Shown: one piece after another, positions 14,710 to 21,627 of the stretch | Layout: each line of letters starts with the position of its first letter | Position numbering within the stretch: position 1 is the first letter of the stretch | NCBI GenBank assembly: GCA_041662605.1 | Contig: JBAZSD010000037.1 | Coordinates: 1-29,488, forward strand | Source of the DNA: Desulfomonilaceae bacterium | Lineage (GTDB): Bacteria > Desulfobacterota > Desulfomonilia > Desulfomonilales > Desulfomonilaceae | Length of the DNA stretch: 29,488 nt | Direction of reading: 5' to 3' | Notes under the pieces: model-generated | What the model was told of the DNA's origin: nothing | The model's input: the letters and a program-made list of their open reading frames with translations, nothing else | The model's database searches: none | Made by a program: the position numbers and the translations under genes

Positions 14710-16791
14710 CTATTCGTTGCTCAGAGCGTCTTTGCGCGAAAGTTTGATTTTCCCCTGAGGATCTATCCCAATTACCTTTACCAAAACTGTTTCGCCTTCC
14801 CTTACGACATCGGATACTTTTCTCACTCGTTCATGCGCCAGTTGTGAAATATGTACCAGGCCATCCGTCCCCGGAAAAATCTCGACAAAAGCTCCAAAAT
14901 CAGTGATCTTCCTGACGGTTCCTTCATAAATCTTCCCGATCTCCGCCTGTTGCGTTAGGCTCTGGATCGCCTTCTTGGCTTCCTCGGCGCCAGCGACGTC
15001 AACAGACGCTATTATCACTTTACCGGTGTCATCAACTTCAATCTTTGTGCCGGTCTCTTCTTGAATAGCACGGATAATTTTTCCACCAGGGCCGATAATG
15101 TCACGGATTTTGTCAGGATTGATGAACATAACGAATATTCGGGGAGCGTACGGCGAGATTTCTTCTCTTGGCCCCTGAATGACCTTATACATTTCGTCAA
15201 GGATGTGCTCACGTCCCTGTTTCGCCTGAAAAAGCGCCTCAGCCAGCACTTCCCTTGTGATACCCTCAATCTTTATATCCATCTGGAGAGCTGTCACACC
15301 TTGTCGAGTGCCGGTAACTTTAAAATCCATGTCTCCATGATGGTCTTCGTCACCAATGATGTCCGACAGAATTGCAGTTCGGCCTTCTCCCTCAAGCAGC
15401 CCCATGGCGATTCCAGCCACCGGTTCGGTCAATCGAACACCAGCGTCCATGAGTGAAAGCGAAGCCCCACATACTGTGGCCATCGAAGATGAACCATTAG
15501 ATTCTAGAATTTCTGAAACTACTCTTATAGTGTAAGGAAAATCTTCATCATCCGGCAGAAGATAAGCGATTGAGCGTTCCGCGAGGGCTCCATGCCCCAC
15601 TTCTCTGCGCGATGGCCCTCTCAGAAATTTTACCTCCCCAACAGAGAATGGAGGGAACTTGTAGTGAAGCATAAAGGATTTGTAACTGGATCCTTCAAGG
15701 GCCTCCACTTTTTGTTCGTCTGAAGACGTTCCTAGAGTTACAACAACGAGGGCTTGTGTCTCCCCACGGGTAAACAACGCGCTCCCATGTGTTCTAGGCA
15801 GCACACCAACTTCACAGCTTATGTCCCTAACATCTTTAAAGCCCCGTCCCCCGATTCTTACGTTTTTATCGAGGATCATGCTCCGAATAAAATAGCGTTC
15901 AATTTCTTCGAAATATGACAGAATTTCTGGTCTGCGGGCTTTGAATTCATCACCCAAAGATTCTAACGCTGTGGAACAGATTTCGTTCAGTTTGGCTCGA
16001 CGCTCCAGTTTGGCTGCAATAGTCAGAGCGCTATCAATTTGGTCACCCCAGTCAGCCATGATTTTGTTGAATAGGTTGTCGTCCCTAAATTTGGGGGTCA
16101 CCGCACGCTTTGGCTTGCCGGCGACTTCACGCAGTTTTTCCTGAGCTTCTACTATGTTGAGAACTTCTTCGTAGGCCCTGTAAATGGCGTCTACCACAAC
16201 CTGTTCAGGAACGCGGTCGGCTCCGCCTTCAACCATCACTATTCCCTGCCTGGACCCAACGACTATCAGATTGAGGTCTGAATAAGAATCCTCGAGAGGA
16301 GCGGGATTGATGATGAAACTACCTTCAACTCTGCCAATTCTTACAGCTCCTATTGGTCCGTTGAACGGTATTTCCGAGATATGCAGGGCCGCTGAAGCGC
16401 CGTTGATCGCCATCATGTCGGGCTCGTGCTCTCCATCGGACGACAGAACTGTAGCGATGATTTGAGTCTCTGAGACAAACCCCTCGGGAAACAGCGGCCT
16501 TATAGGCCGGTCTATAAATCTCGAGGTAAGTATCTCCTTTTCGGTAGGTCGTCCCTCACGCTTGAAGAAACCACCAGGTATCTTCCCGGCGGCATAAGTC
16601 ATTTCCAGATAATCCACAGTTAAAGGAAAGAAATCGATACCTTCTCTACCTTGCTTTTCAGCTACTGAAGTAACTAAAACAACCGTATCACCGGTCTGGA
16701 CAAGGACTGAACCAGAAGCCTGCTTCGCCAAGCGTCCAGTTTCAAAAGTCATTTCTTTTCCCGACACAGTACAGCTAATTCTGTGCGCCAT
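14710..16791 (-). CDS. pnp: Polynucleotide phosphorylase (3'-5' exoribonuclease)
   Basis: A phosphorolytic RNA-degrading enzyme, a trimeric ring that is part of the degradosome in many bacteria. The 693-residue protein has the standard layout: first RNase PH domain (about 10-140), helical linker (about 145-230), second RNase PH domain (about 310-460, catalytic side), KH domain with IIGPGGKII (about 560-570) and a C-terminal S1 domain with GTVRKITDFGAFVEIFPG (about 620-690). Nothing is missing. The ATG has GAGGA about 12 bases upstream. It lies 76 bases after rpsO and 34 before the M16 peptidase. Confidence 0.97.
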   Translation of the reverse strand: MAHRISCTVSGKEMTFETGRLAKQASGSVLVQTGDTVVLVTSVAEKQGREGIDFFPLTVDYLEMTYAAGKIPGGFFKREGRPTEKEILTSRFIDRPIRPLFPEGFVSETQIIATVLSSDGEHEPDMMAINGASAALHISEIPFNGPIGAVRIGRVEGSFIINPAPLEDSYSDLNLIVVGSRQGIVMVEGGADRVPEQVVVDAIYRAYEEVLNIVEAQEKLREVAGKPKRAVTPKFRDDNLFNKIMADWGDQIDSALTIAAKLERRAKLNEICSTALESLGDEFKARRPEILSYFEEIERYFIRSMILDKNVRIGGRGFKDVRDISCEVGVLPRTHGSALFTRGETQALVVVTLGTSSDEQKVEALEGSSYKSFMLHYKFPPFSVGEVKFLRGPSRREVGHGALAERSIAYLLPDDEDFPYTIRVVSEILESNGSSSMATVCGASLSLMDAGVRLTEPVAGIAMGLLEGEGRTAILSDIIGDEDHHGDMDFKVTGTRQGVTALQMDIKIEGITREVLAEALFQAKQGREHILDEMYKVIQGPREEISPYAPRIFVMFINPDKIRDIIGPGGKIIRAIQEETGTKIEVDDTGKVIIASVDVAGAEEAKKAIQSLTQQAEIGKIYEGTVRKITDFGAFVEIFPGTDGLVHISQLAHERVRKVSDVVREGETVLVKVIGIDPQGKIKLSRKDALSNE

Positions 16792-16867
16792 ATCGCTTTT
16801 TGATCCTCTCTAGAAATTCCCTAAATGCAGGCGCATGTCCAAAACCGTTTGATCGGCAAGACACCGG

Positions 16868-17137
16868 CTATTTTCGAATTCCTAATTCAGTAATAATGGT
16901 TTTGTATCTATCAACATTTTTTGACTTCAAATAATCAAGCAGGCGCCTTCTTTGCCCTACCAATTTCAGCAGCCCTCTTCTAGAATGGTGGTCTTTTTTA
17001 TGGACCTTAAAATGCTCTGTCAGATATCCAATTCTTTCACTCAATAACGCGATTTGAACCTCTGGAGAGCCAGTATCTGAAGAGTGTATCCGAAATTTTT
17101 CGATGATAGATTGCTTTTTCTCACTCTGGAACGCCAA
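16868..17137 (-). CDS. rpsO: Ribosomal protein S15
   Basis: A primary 16S rRNA-binding protein of the small subunit, 89 residues as usual. The family motifs TGSPEVQIALLSERI (17-31), LTEHFKVHKKDHHSRRGLLKLVGQRRRLLDYL and the C-terminal RYKTII..LGIRK are intact. The start is a TTG, not ATG. GAGGAG lies 8 bases upstream and no better start exists, so this is well supported. A slow start codon may be part of the gene's control, since S15 represses its own translation in E. coli. It heads the rpsO-pnp-M16 operon. Confidence 0.97.
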   Translation of the reverse strand: MAFQSEKKQSIIEKFRIHSSDTGSPEVQIALLSERIGYLTEHFKVHKKDHHSRRGLLKLVGQRRRLLDYLKSKNVDRYKTIITELGIRK

Positions 17138-17189
17138 TTTCTAATCTCCTCTTGCGCAATTTTTGTAGGTTCACAAAGTTAATCAAAAA

Positions 17190-17218
17190 TTAATACCACA
17201 CGCATTATTCAATGTAAA
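17190..17218 (-). promoter_or_regulatory. Promoter of rpsO-pnp-M16
   Basis: On the minus strand TTTACA (17213-17218) is followed after 17 bases by TATTAA (17190-17195), preceded by TGG so that it is also an extended -10. The start would be near 17183, a leader of about 46 bases. Confidence 0.55.
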
Positions 17219-17236
17219 GTCCGACAACGCGCATGA

Positions 17237-17407
17237 AAAATGTAAGCGAGTGACTAGCTCACATTGCCCAAACAAAGTTTCTTTTTTGGTTTTTCATCCT
17301 TATCTCCCAATATCATACGATTGTTCTTTATGATGAACGAATGGCGCTTACCTTTGATGGCAGATCTGATTCCTATGGATTACTCCTGTTAGTCTCTCGT
17401 GGTTATT
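17237..17407 (-). ncRNA. Possible small RNA or short leader transcript upstream of rpsO
   Basis: A minus-strand promoter-like box (17414-17422) and a hairpin followed by T residues (17239-17265) bracket about 170 bases. A 12-codon frame beginning MKNQKRNFVWAM, with GGGAG and AAGG just upstream, lies just before the hairpin. This is inferred from signals only; no known RNA family is recognised. Confidence 0.25.
17239..17265 (-). terminator. Terminator-like hairpin on the minus strand upstream of the rpsO promoter
   Basis: Read on the minus strand, AATGTGAGC pairs with GCTTACATT (9 bp including one G-U) around a 9-base loop, and the run continues TTTC, five T in all. On the plus strand the stem has a mismatch and no T-run, so direction is minus. 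The U-tract is short, so efficiency is uncertain. Confidence 0.35.
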
Positions 17408-17413
17408 CGCAAG

Positions 17414-17422
17414 ATTATATCA
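17414..17422 (-). promoter_or_regulatory. Extended -10 promoter element, minus strand
   Basis: TG-A-TATAAT on the minus strand is a perfect extended -10 element; no -35 match is seen at 16-18 bases. It would start transcription near 17407 towards rpsO. Confidence 0.35.
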
Positions 17423-17537
17423 GTTGATTAGGTATTTGCTGTTTTTCCGTTTCCCGACTTTATCGCTCGGAAATTGTGTTCATGAGCTTCAACTATTTGA
17501 TTTGCTTCCCAAGATGAGCTACTATTAAAGGAGTATA

Positions 17538-17566
17538 TTGAAAAATACGATGACACCGACTTTATT
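17538..17566 (+). promoter_or_regulatory. Candidate promoter of the FAD/Fe-S oxidoreductase gene
   Basis: TTGAAA (17538-17543) and TTTATT (17561-17566) are 17 bases apart, with a predicted start near 17573 and a leader of about 72 bases. The match is moderate. Confidence 0.35.
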
Positions 17567-17644
17567 CCCATCAACAGATAAATGACCCACAACATGCTGG
17601 TTATATTAAATAACTAAACTAGGCCCGTCAGGAGAAGAATCAAA

Positions 17645-20233
17645 ATGAGTTTTTTTGATCAGTTGAGCCAAATTGTCGGACCAGAGAATGTGACTACCTC
17701 TCATGTGGATTGTTTGGCCTATTCCAGAGACATGTCTATCCATGCCGGCATTCCTCAAGCAATTGTTTTTGTGTCAAGTACCGAGCAGGTAAGTGACATT
17801 GCCAAACTATCGAACCAGGAAAAAATTCCGGTCACTGCTCGCGGAACGGGTTCCTCGGTCACCGGCGCCGTGCTCCCAATCAAGGGAGGGGTGGTCCTGG
17901 ATTTCACCAGGATGAACTCGGTCTTAGAGATTAACAAAGCTGACGGTTATGTGGTGGTTCAACCTGGTGTCATTTGTAACGCGCTGAACGCAAAACTCGC
18001 TCCTACTCATTTCTTTCCACCCGACCCAGGAAGCGCGGCCATCGCAACCATTGGCGGGATGATTTCTACAAACGCCAGCGGCGTCCGGGCAGCCAAATAC
18101 GGCACCACCAAACATTATGTAAAAGCTTTAACCGTGGTTCTTTCGGACGGCAAGGTTATAAAAACCGGAGATCTAGCCCCTAAAACAACAGCAGGATATG
18201 ATCTCACTCAGCTTTTCGCAAGTTCCGAAGGCACGTTAGGTCTAATTACCCAAGCAACTCTAAAGATTCTTCCTATGCCGGAATATGAAGCCTTTGCAAA
18301 AGCCTCTTTTCCTGATGTGGAAACAGCCGGCAAAGCAGTTGAAAAGATTTTTACCTCAGGGCTTGAGTTGGCCACCTGCGAGATTTTGGACAACGTCTGT
18401 TTGGATGTGGCGAGAAACGCCTTGAAAATGGATATCCCGAAGGATGTCAATTGCCAGTTATTTATGGGATTGGATGGGCCTAAGGGGGCTGTTAAAGAAC
18501 AGATAGAGAAAGTTGACGGGATTTGCAAATCGGTCGGAGGAATTGAGAATATCTGGTCCGACAACCCGGTGGAAAAGGCTAAGCTATTTGCTGCGCGTGG
18601 TGGTTTGGTTTCTGCCATGAGTAGACTTCAGCCTGGATATCGGCTTGTTCCATTGGTAGAAGATTTTGGAGTTCCAATTAGCCGCATACCTGAGACAATT
18701 TCGGAAATTCAAAGAATTGGTGAGAAATTCGGCTTTCCAATAGCAACTTTTGGTCATATTGGGGACGGCAATCTTCACGCGACATTTATTATGAATCCCA
18801 CCGATCCGGAACAATGGAAAAAGGTCAAAGGTATCGCTCTGGAATTCATCGACATGACCCTTAGACTTGGTGGAACGGTGTCTGCGGAGCACGGGATAGG
18901 TATGGCAAAATCCCCCTACATTGGAAAGCAATTAGGGGAATCCATCAATGTGATGAAAGCGATTAAGAAAGCCCTGGATCCCAACAATATCCTGAATCCC
19001 GGCAAGATGGGCTTTGATGACGCAATCCGGGACATTCTTGATGAAAACAGTTTTGATCCACTCTTTAAGGCTCCGGATTCCGTGAAGAGTTTTTCTGAAG
19101 GGGTGGACAACGAAATTATCGCATGTATTCAGTGCGGCTTTTGTAGGGCCGGCTGCCCCACATTTGCCGAATCAACACTGGAATCTCTTAACGCAAAGGG
19201 CCGGGTCACACTGGCGTTCAATATGTTGACAGGAAAGATAGAGCCGTCGGCAGAACTGGCCAATAGACTTTATCAGTGCATGCTTTGCCTCAATTGCAAG
19301 TCAGTCTGTCCTGCGCAGGTAAAAGTTTCAGATATAATCCGGAGCGCCCGCGAGCGCTTGGCTGAGCAAGGATTTTTGCCGGAATCATTTAAACCGGCTC
19401 TTTCTTCAATGATAGACTCATTGAACCCCCTCTTGGCTCCCAAAGAAAAAAGGGCGGACAGTTATCCGTCAAATTTTAGAAAAGCTGTTCCCGGTGAAAC
19501 AGAAGTTCTTCTTCACATGGGTTGCGTCACGAGTTTTCAGGACATCAAAATTATCCCTGCGATCATCGAAATTTTGGAAAAGGCTGGAGTAAATTACGGG
19601 GCCCTTGGAGAAGAGGAAAGCTGTTGTGGCTATCTGGCGTACCTGGTTGGCGATACACCAACGTTCAAGGAGGCCATGAGAGTTTATACGGAGACTGTTT
19701 CGAAATATAAGCCAAAAGAAATACTTACCACCTGCGCTGGCTGTCTTAAAACTTTCAGAGATATTTACGGCGATTATGGCGCTCTTAATGGATATTCGAT
19801 AATTCATGCTGTCGAAATGATCGAAAAGTTGATAGCGGATAATCGACTGAAGTTTAAGGGTGACGTCAAACCTTTGAGGGTCGTTTATCATGACCCATGT
19901 GACATGGGTAGGCACATGGGCGTCTATGAACCTCCCAGAAATGTTCTGAAGGCTATCCCCGGCATAGAGCTTCTCGAATTTCCCCTGAACCGCGCTTTGG
20001 CAAAATGCTGCGGTGGTGGTGGTGGGCTTAAAGGCTTTGACAATCATTTGGCTTCGGATATCGGCTACAAGAGGCTTATCTCGGCCATAGATCTCGGAGC
20101 CGACGCCATTGTGTCCGCATGTCCGTCATGCAAAGGCACGTTCAACCAGGCTGCGGCAAAGGCACGTAAAGAAAAGAAAGGCAAGATAAAGGTCCTGGAT
20201 GTTACCGAGCTAGTGGCCTCATCTTTGGCTTAA
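17645..20233 (+). CDS. Fused FAD-linked oxidase / iron-sulfur oxidoreductase (GlcD-GlcF type, likely D-lactate or glycolate dehydrogenase)
   Basis: An 862-residue fusion of two normally separate subunits. Residues about 35-215 form the PCMH-type FAD domain (ARGTGSSVTGAVLP). About 215-455 is the FAD-oxidase C-terminal domain, with GHIGDGNLH near 370 and AEHGIGMAK near 414, conserved in 2-hydroxyacid dehydrogenases. Two 4Fe-4S cysteine sets follow: CIQCGFCRAGCP (about 493-504) and CMLCLNCKSVCP (about 545-556). The rest holds two CCG repeats (CCGYLAYL near 659, CCGGGGGLKG near 788, plus CAGC and CPSC), as in GlcF and heterodisulfide-reductase B subunits. It probably oxidises a 2-hydroxyacid and passes electrons to quinone or a membrane complex. 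AGGAG lies 10 bases before the ATG. Confidence 0.92.
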   Translation: MSFFDQLSQIVGPENVTTSHVDCLAYSRDMSIHAGIPQAIVFVSSTEQVSDIAKLSNQEKIPVTARGTGSSVTGAVLPIKGGVVLDFTRMNSVLEINKADGYVVVQPGVICNALNAKLAPTHFFPPDPGSAAIATIGGMISTNASGVRAAKYGTTKHYVKALTVVLSDGKVIKTGDLAPKTTAGYDLTQLFASSEGTLGLITQATLKILPMPEYEAFAKASFPDVETAGKAVEKIFTSGLELATCEILDNVCLDVARNALKMDIPKDVNCQLFMGLDGPKGAVKEQIEKVDGICKSVGGIENIWSDNPVEKAKLFAARGGLVSAMSRLQPGYRLVPLVEDFGVPISRIPETISEIQRIGEKFGFPIATFGHIGDGNLHATFIMNPTDPEQWKKVKGIALEFIDMTLRLGGTVSAEHGIGMAKSPYIGKQLGESINVMKAIKKALDPNNILNPGKMGFDDAIRDILDENSFDPLFKAPDSVKSFSEGVDNEIIACIQCGFCRAGCPTFAESTLESLNAKGRVTLAFNMLTGKIEPSAELANRLYQCMLCLNCKSVCPAQVKVSDIIRSARERLAEQGFLPESFKPALSSMIDSLNPLLAPKEKRADSYPSNFRKAVPGETEVLLHMGCVTSFQDIKIIPAIIEILEKAGVNYGALGEEESCCGYLAYLVGDTPTFKEAMRVYTETVSKYKPKEILTTCAGCLKTFRDIYGDYGALNGYSIIHAVEMIEKLIADNRLKFKGDVKPLRVVYHDPCDMGRHMGVYEPPRNVLKAIPGIELLEFPLNRALAKCCGGGGGLKGFDNHLASDIGYKRLISAIDLGADAIVSACPSCKGTFNQAAAKARKEKKGKIKVLDVTELVASSLA

Positions 20234-20239
20234 TGTTGC

Positions 20240-20285
20240 TGAGACCCTCGCTCAATCGTTCTACGAAACTTGAGAGAGGGTCTCA
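20240..20285. terminator. Long hairpin between two convergent genes, probable bidirectional transcription end
   Basis: TGAGACCCTC (20240-20249) pairs perfectly with GAGGGTCTCA (20276-20285). Inside, CTCAA/TTGAG and TCGT/ACGA extend the stem. It lies 7 bases after the oxidoreductase stop and 7 before the end of the convergent permease gene. No T-run follows on either strand, so termination is inferred from position and stem strength. Confidence 0.5.
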
Positions 20286-20292
20286 ACCACTG

Positions 20293-21483
20293 CTATTCGA
20301 AACGCATTGATTCTGCCGGGTCAAGCCGACTGGCCTTTATTGCTGGAAGAATCCCCGAGGCGATTCCGAGCCTAACACCGAAAAGCACTCCTCCCAACAC
20401 ACTCAAGGCAAATACCCCGTAGGCTGGAGAAGTCTGGAATACTCCTTTAAGAATTTGAACGGAAACAAATCCCAACAATATTCCCAACAGAGCCCCAGTC
20501 AAACTTATAGAGATAGATTCAAAAATAAACTGGGACAAAATCATTTTTTCAGTAGCTCCAACTGATTTGCGGAGCCCGATTTCTTTTGTCCGCTCTCTCA
20601 CGGCGGACAGCATGACATTCATGATTCCGATCCCACCGAGCACCACGGTTACCATTAACGAAGAATATAAAAAGACCTTAACCAGTAATACGGCGTGCTG
20701 AATGGTCTTGATGCGCTCAGGAAAAGATCTGACATCCATCGATTCAGCATAGCCCGGTTGATTGGCTTTAAGAAGTTTGTACAAATCTTTATGGAGTTGA
20801 GACACAACATCCCAATTTATCGCCCGAACATAAATATTTCTCACATCATACATATCCGCGAACCGTGACCGAGCCACAGAAATAGGAATTATAACGGTGT
20901 TCAGGAATGAAGGGTCCTCAACACCGCCTATAATTCCTATGATTCTAAACAAGTGGCCACCTATAGAAATCCTCTTTCCTAGCGGGTCCTCATCGTCTGG
21001 AAAAAGAGTCCGGACTATCTCGTCACCAACTACACATACACTGCTAAACCACGCGACATCATCCGAATCGATTATTCTCCCCCTGGCCATAGGGATATGG
21101 ATTGTGTCGAAAAAATTCTCCTCCACGCCCATCAGTCGACCTCCCATCTTGTTTAGCTTATACGAAAATGTTGGGAAACTAAGCACCGCAGGAGAAACTG
21201 ATTTGACACCAGGAAGCTTTTTTATGTCTTCAATATCTTTAGGAAAATATTGTCCCCCGTGCTTCCTTTTGCTTTTCGTGAAGTCAAAACTTGCCTTTAC
21301 TATCGTTGCGCTTCCTAGTAATTCCAGATTCTGACCAAGATTCTGCTCTACTGAATCACCCATAGTAAGAACCACGATTATTCCTGCAATTCCTACCGAA
21401 ATTCCTATGATGACACTCTTGTAACGTCTTCTGTTTCTGTATATCTGCCTTAATGATACTGTCGCTAAGTCTTCTAGAAACAT
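20293..21483 (-). CDS. ABC transporter permease, MacB/FtsX family
   Basis: A 396-residue inner-membrane protein with the MacB layout: a first membrane helix (about 23-43) after a basic RNRRRYK segment, a large periplasmic domain (about 45-270), then three helices (about 270-297, 318-342, 355-380). The cytoplasmic motif VRERTKEIGLRKSVGATEKMI is the FtsX-domain signature, and PAIKASRLDPAESMRFE at the end is typical. MacB-type systems act as mechanotransmission pumps for lipoproteins, peptides or drugs rather than true transporters. The required ATPase and periplasmic adaptor are not adjacent in the window. A TATAAT box (21502-21507, minus) lies close upstream. mutS ends 145 bases before it on the same strand. 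Confidence 0.9.
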   Translation of the reverse strand: MFLEDLATVSLRQIYRNRRRYKSVIIGISVGIAGIIVVLTMGDSVEQNLGQNLELLGSATIVKASFDFTKSKRKHGGQYFPKDIEDIKKLPGVKSVSPAVLSFPTFSYKLNKMGGRLMGVEENFFDTIHIPMARGRIIDSDDVAWFSSVCVVGDEIVRTLFPDDEDPLGKRISIGGHLFRIIGIIGGVEDPSFLNTVIIPISVARSRFADMYDVRNIYVRAINWDVVSQLHKDLYKLLKANQPGYAESMDVRSFPERIKTIQHAVLLVKVFLYSSLMVTVVLGGIGIMNVMLSAVRERTKEIGLRKSVGATEKMILSQFIFESISISLTGALLGILLGFVSVQILKGVFQTSPAYGVFALSVLGGVLFGVRLGIASGILPAIKASRLDPAESMRFE

Positions 21484-21627
21484 GATTGTCTAACCCTATC
21501 GATTATAGAAGTGACTGATGTAAGTCCTTAGAGGAATTCTGATCATCCTGAACCTAATAAACTAACATTACCTCAATTTCATCCCTAACTCGCGCCTGTA
21601 AAATGAAATCCGTCGAAGCCCCTTCAT

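Larger units (their letters stand above)
17138..17644. other. 507-base intergenic region between rpsO and the FAD/Fe-S oxidoreductase
   Basis: No protein gene of normal size fits on either strand. I see a minus-strand rpsO promoter (17190-17218), a terminator-like hairpin (17239-17265), a minus-strand extended -10 box (17414-17422) and a plus-strand promoter candidate (17538-17566). Only frames of 12-20 codons are present, none convincing alone. Confidence 0.6.

Noticed and set aside
17332..17394. 20-codon plus-strand frame starting ATGATG in the rpsO upstream region
   Set aside because: No ribosome-binding site and no sign of coding character.
17538..17585. 15-codon frame from TTG preceded by AAAGGAG, upstream of the oxidoreductase
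   Set aside because: The spacing of 4 bases is short and the sequence doubles as a promoter candidate; not enough to call a peptide.
19469..20047. 192-codon frame antisense to the FAD/Fe-S oxidoreductase
   Set aside because: It is opposite the conserved CCG domains and shows no recognisable motif or ribosome-binding site.
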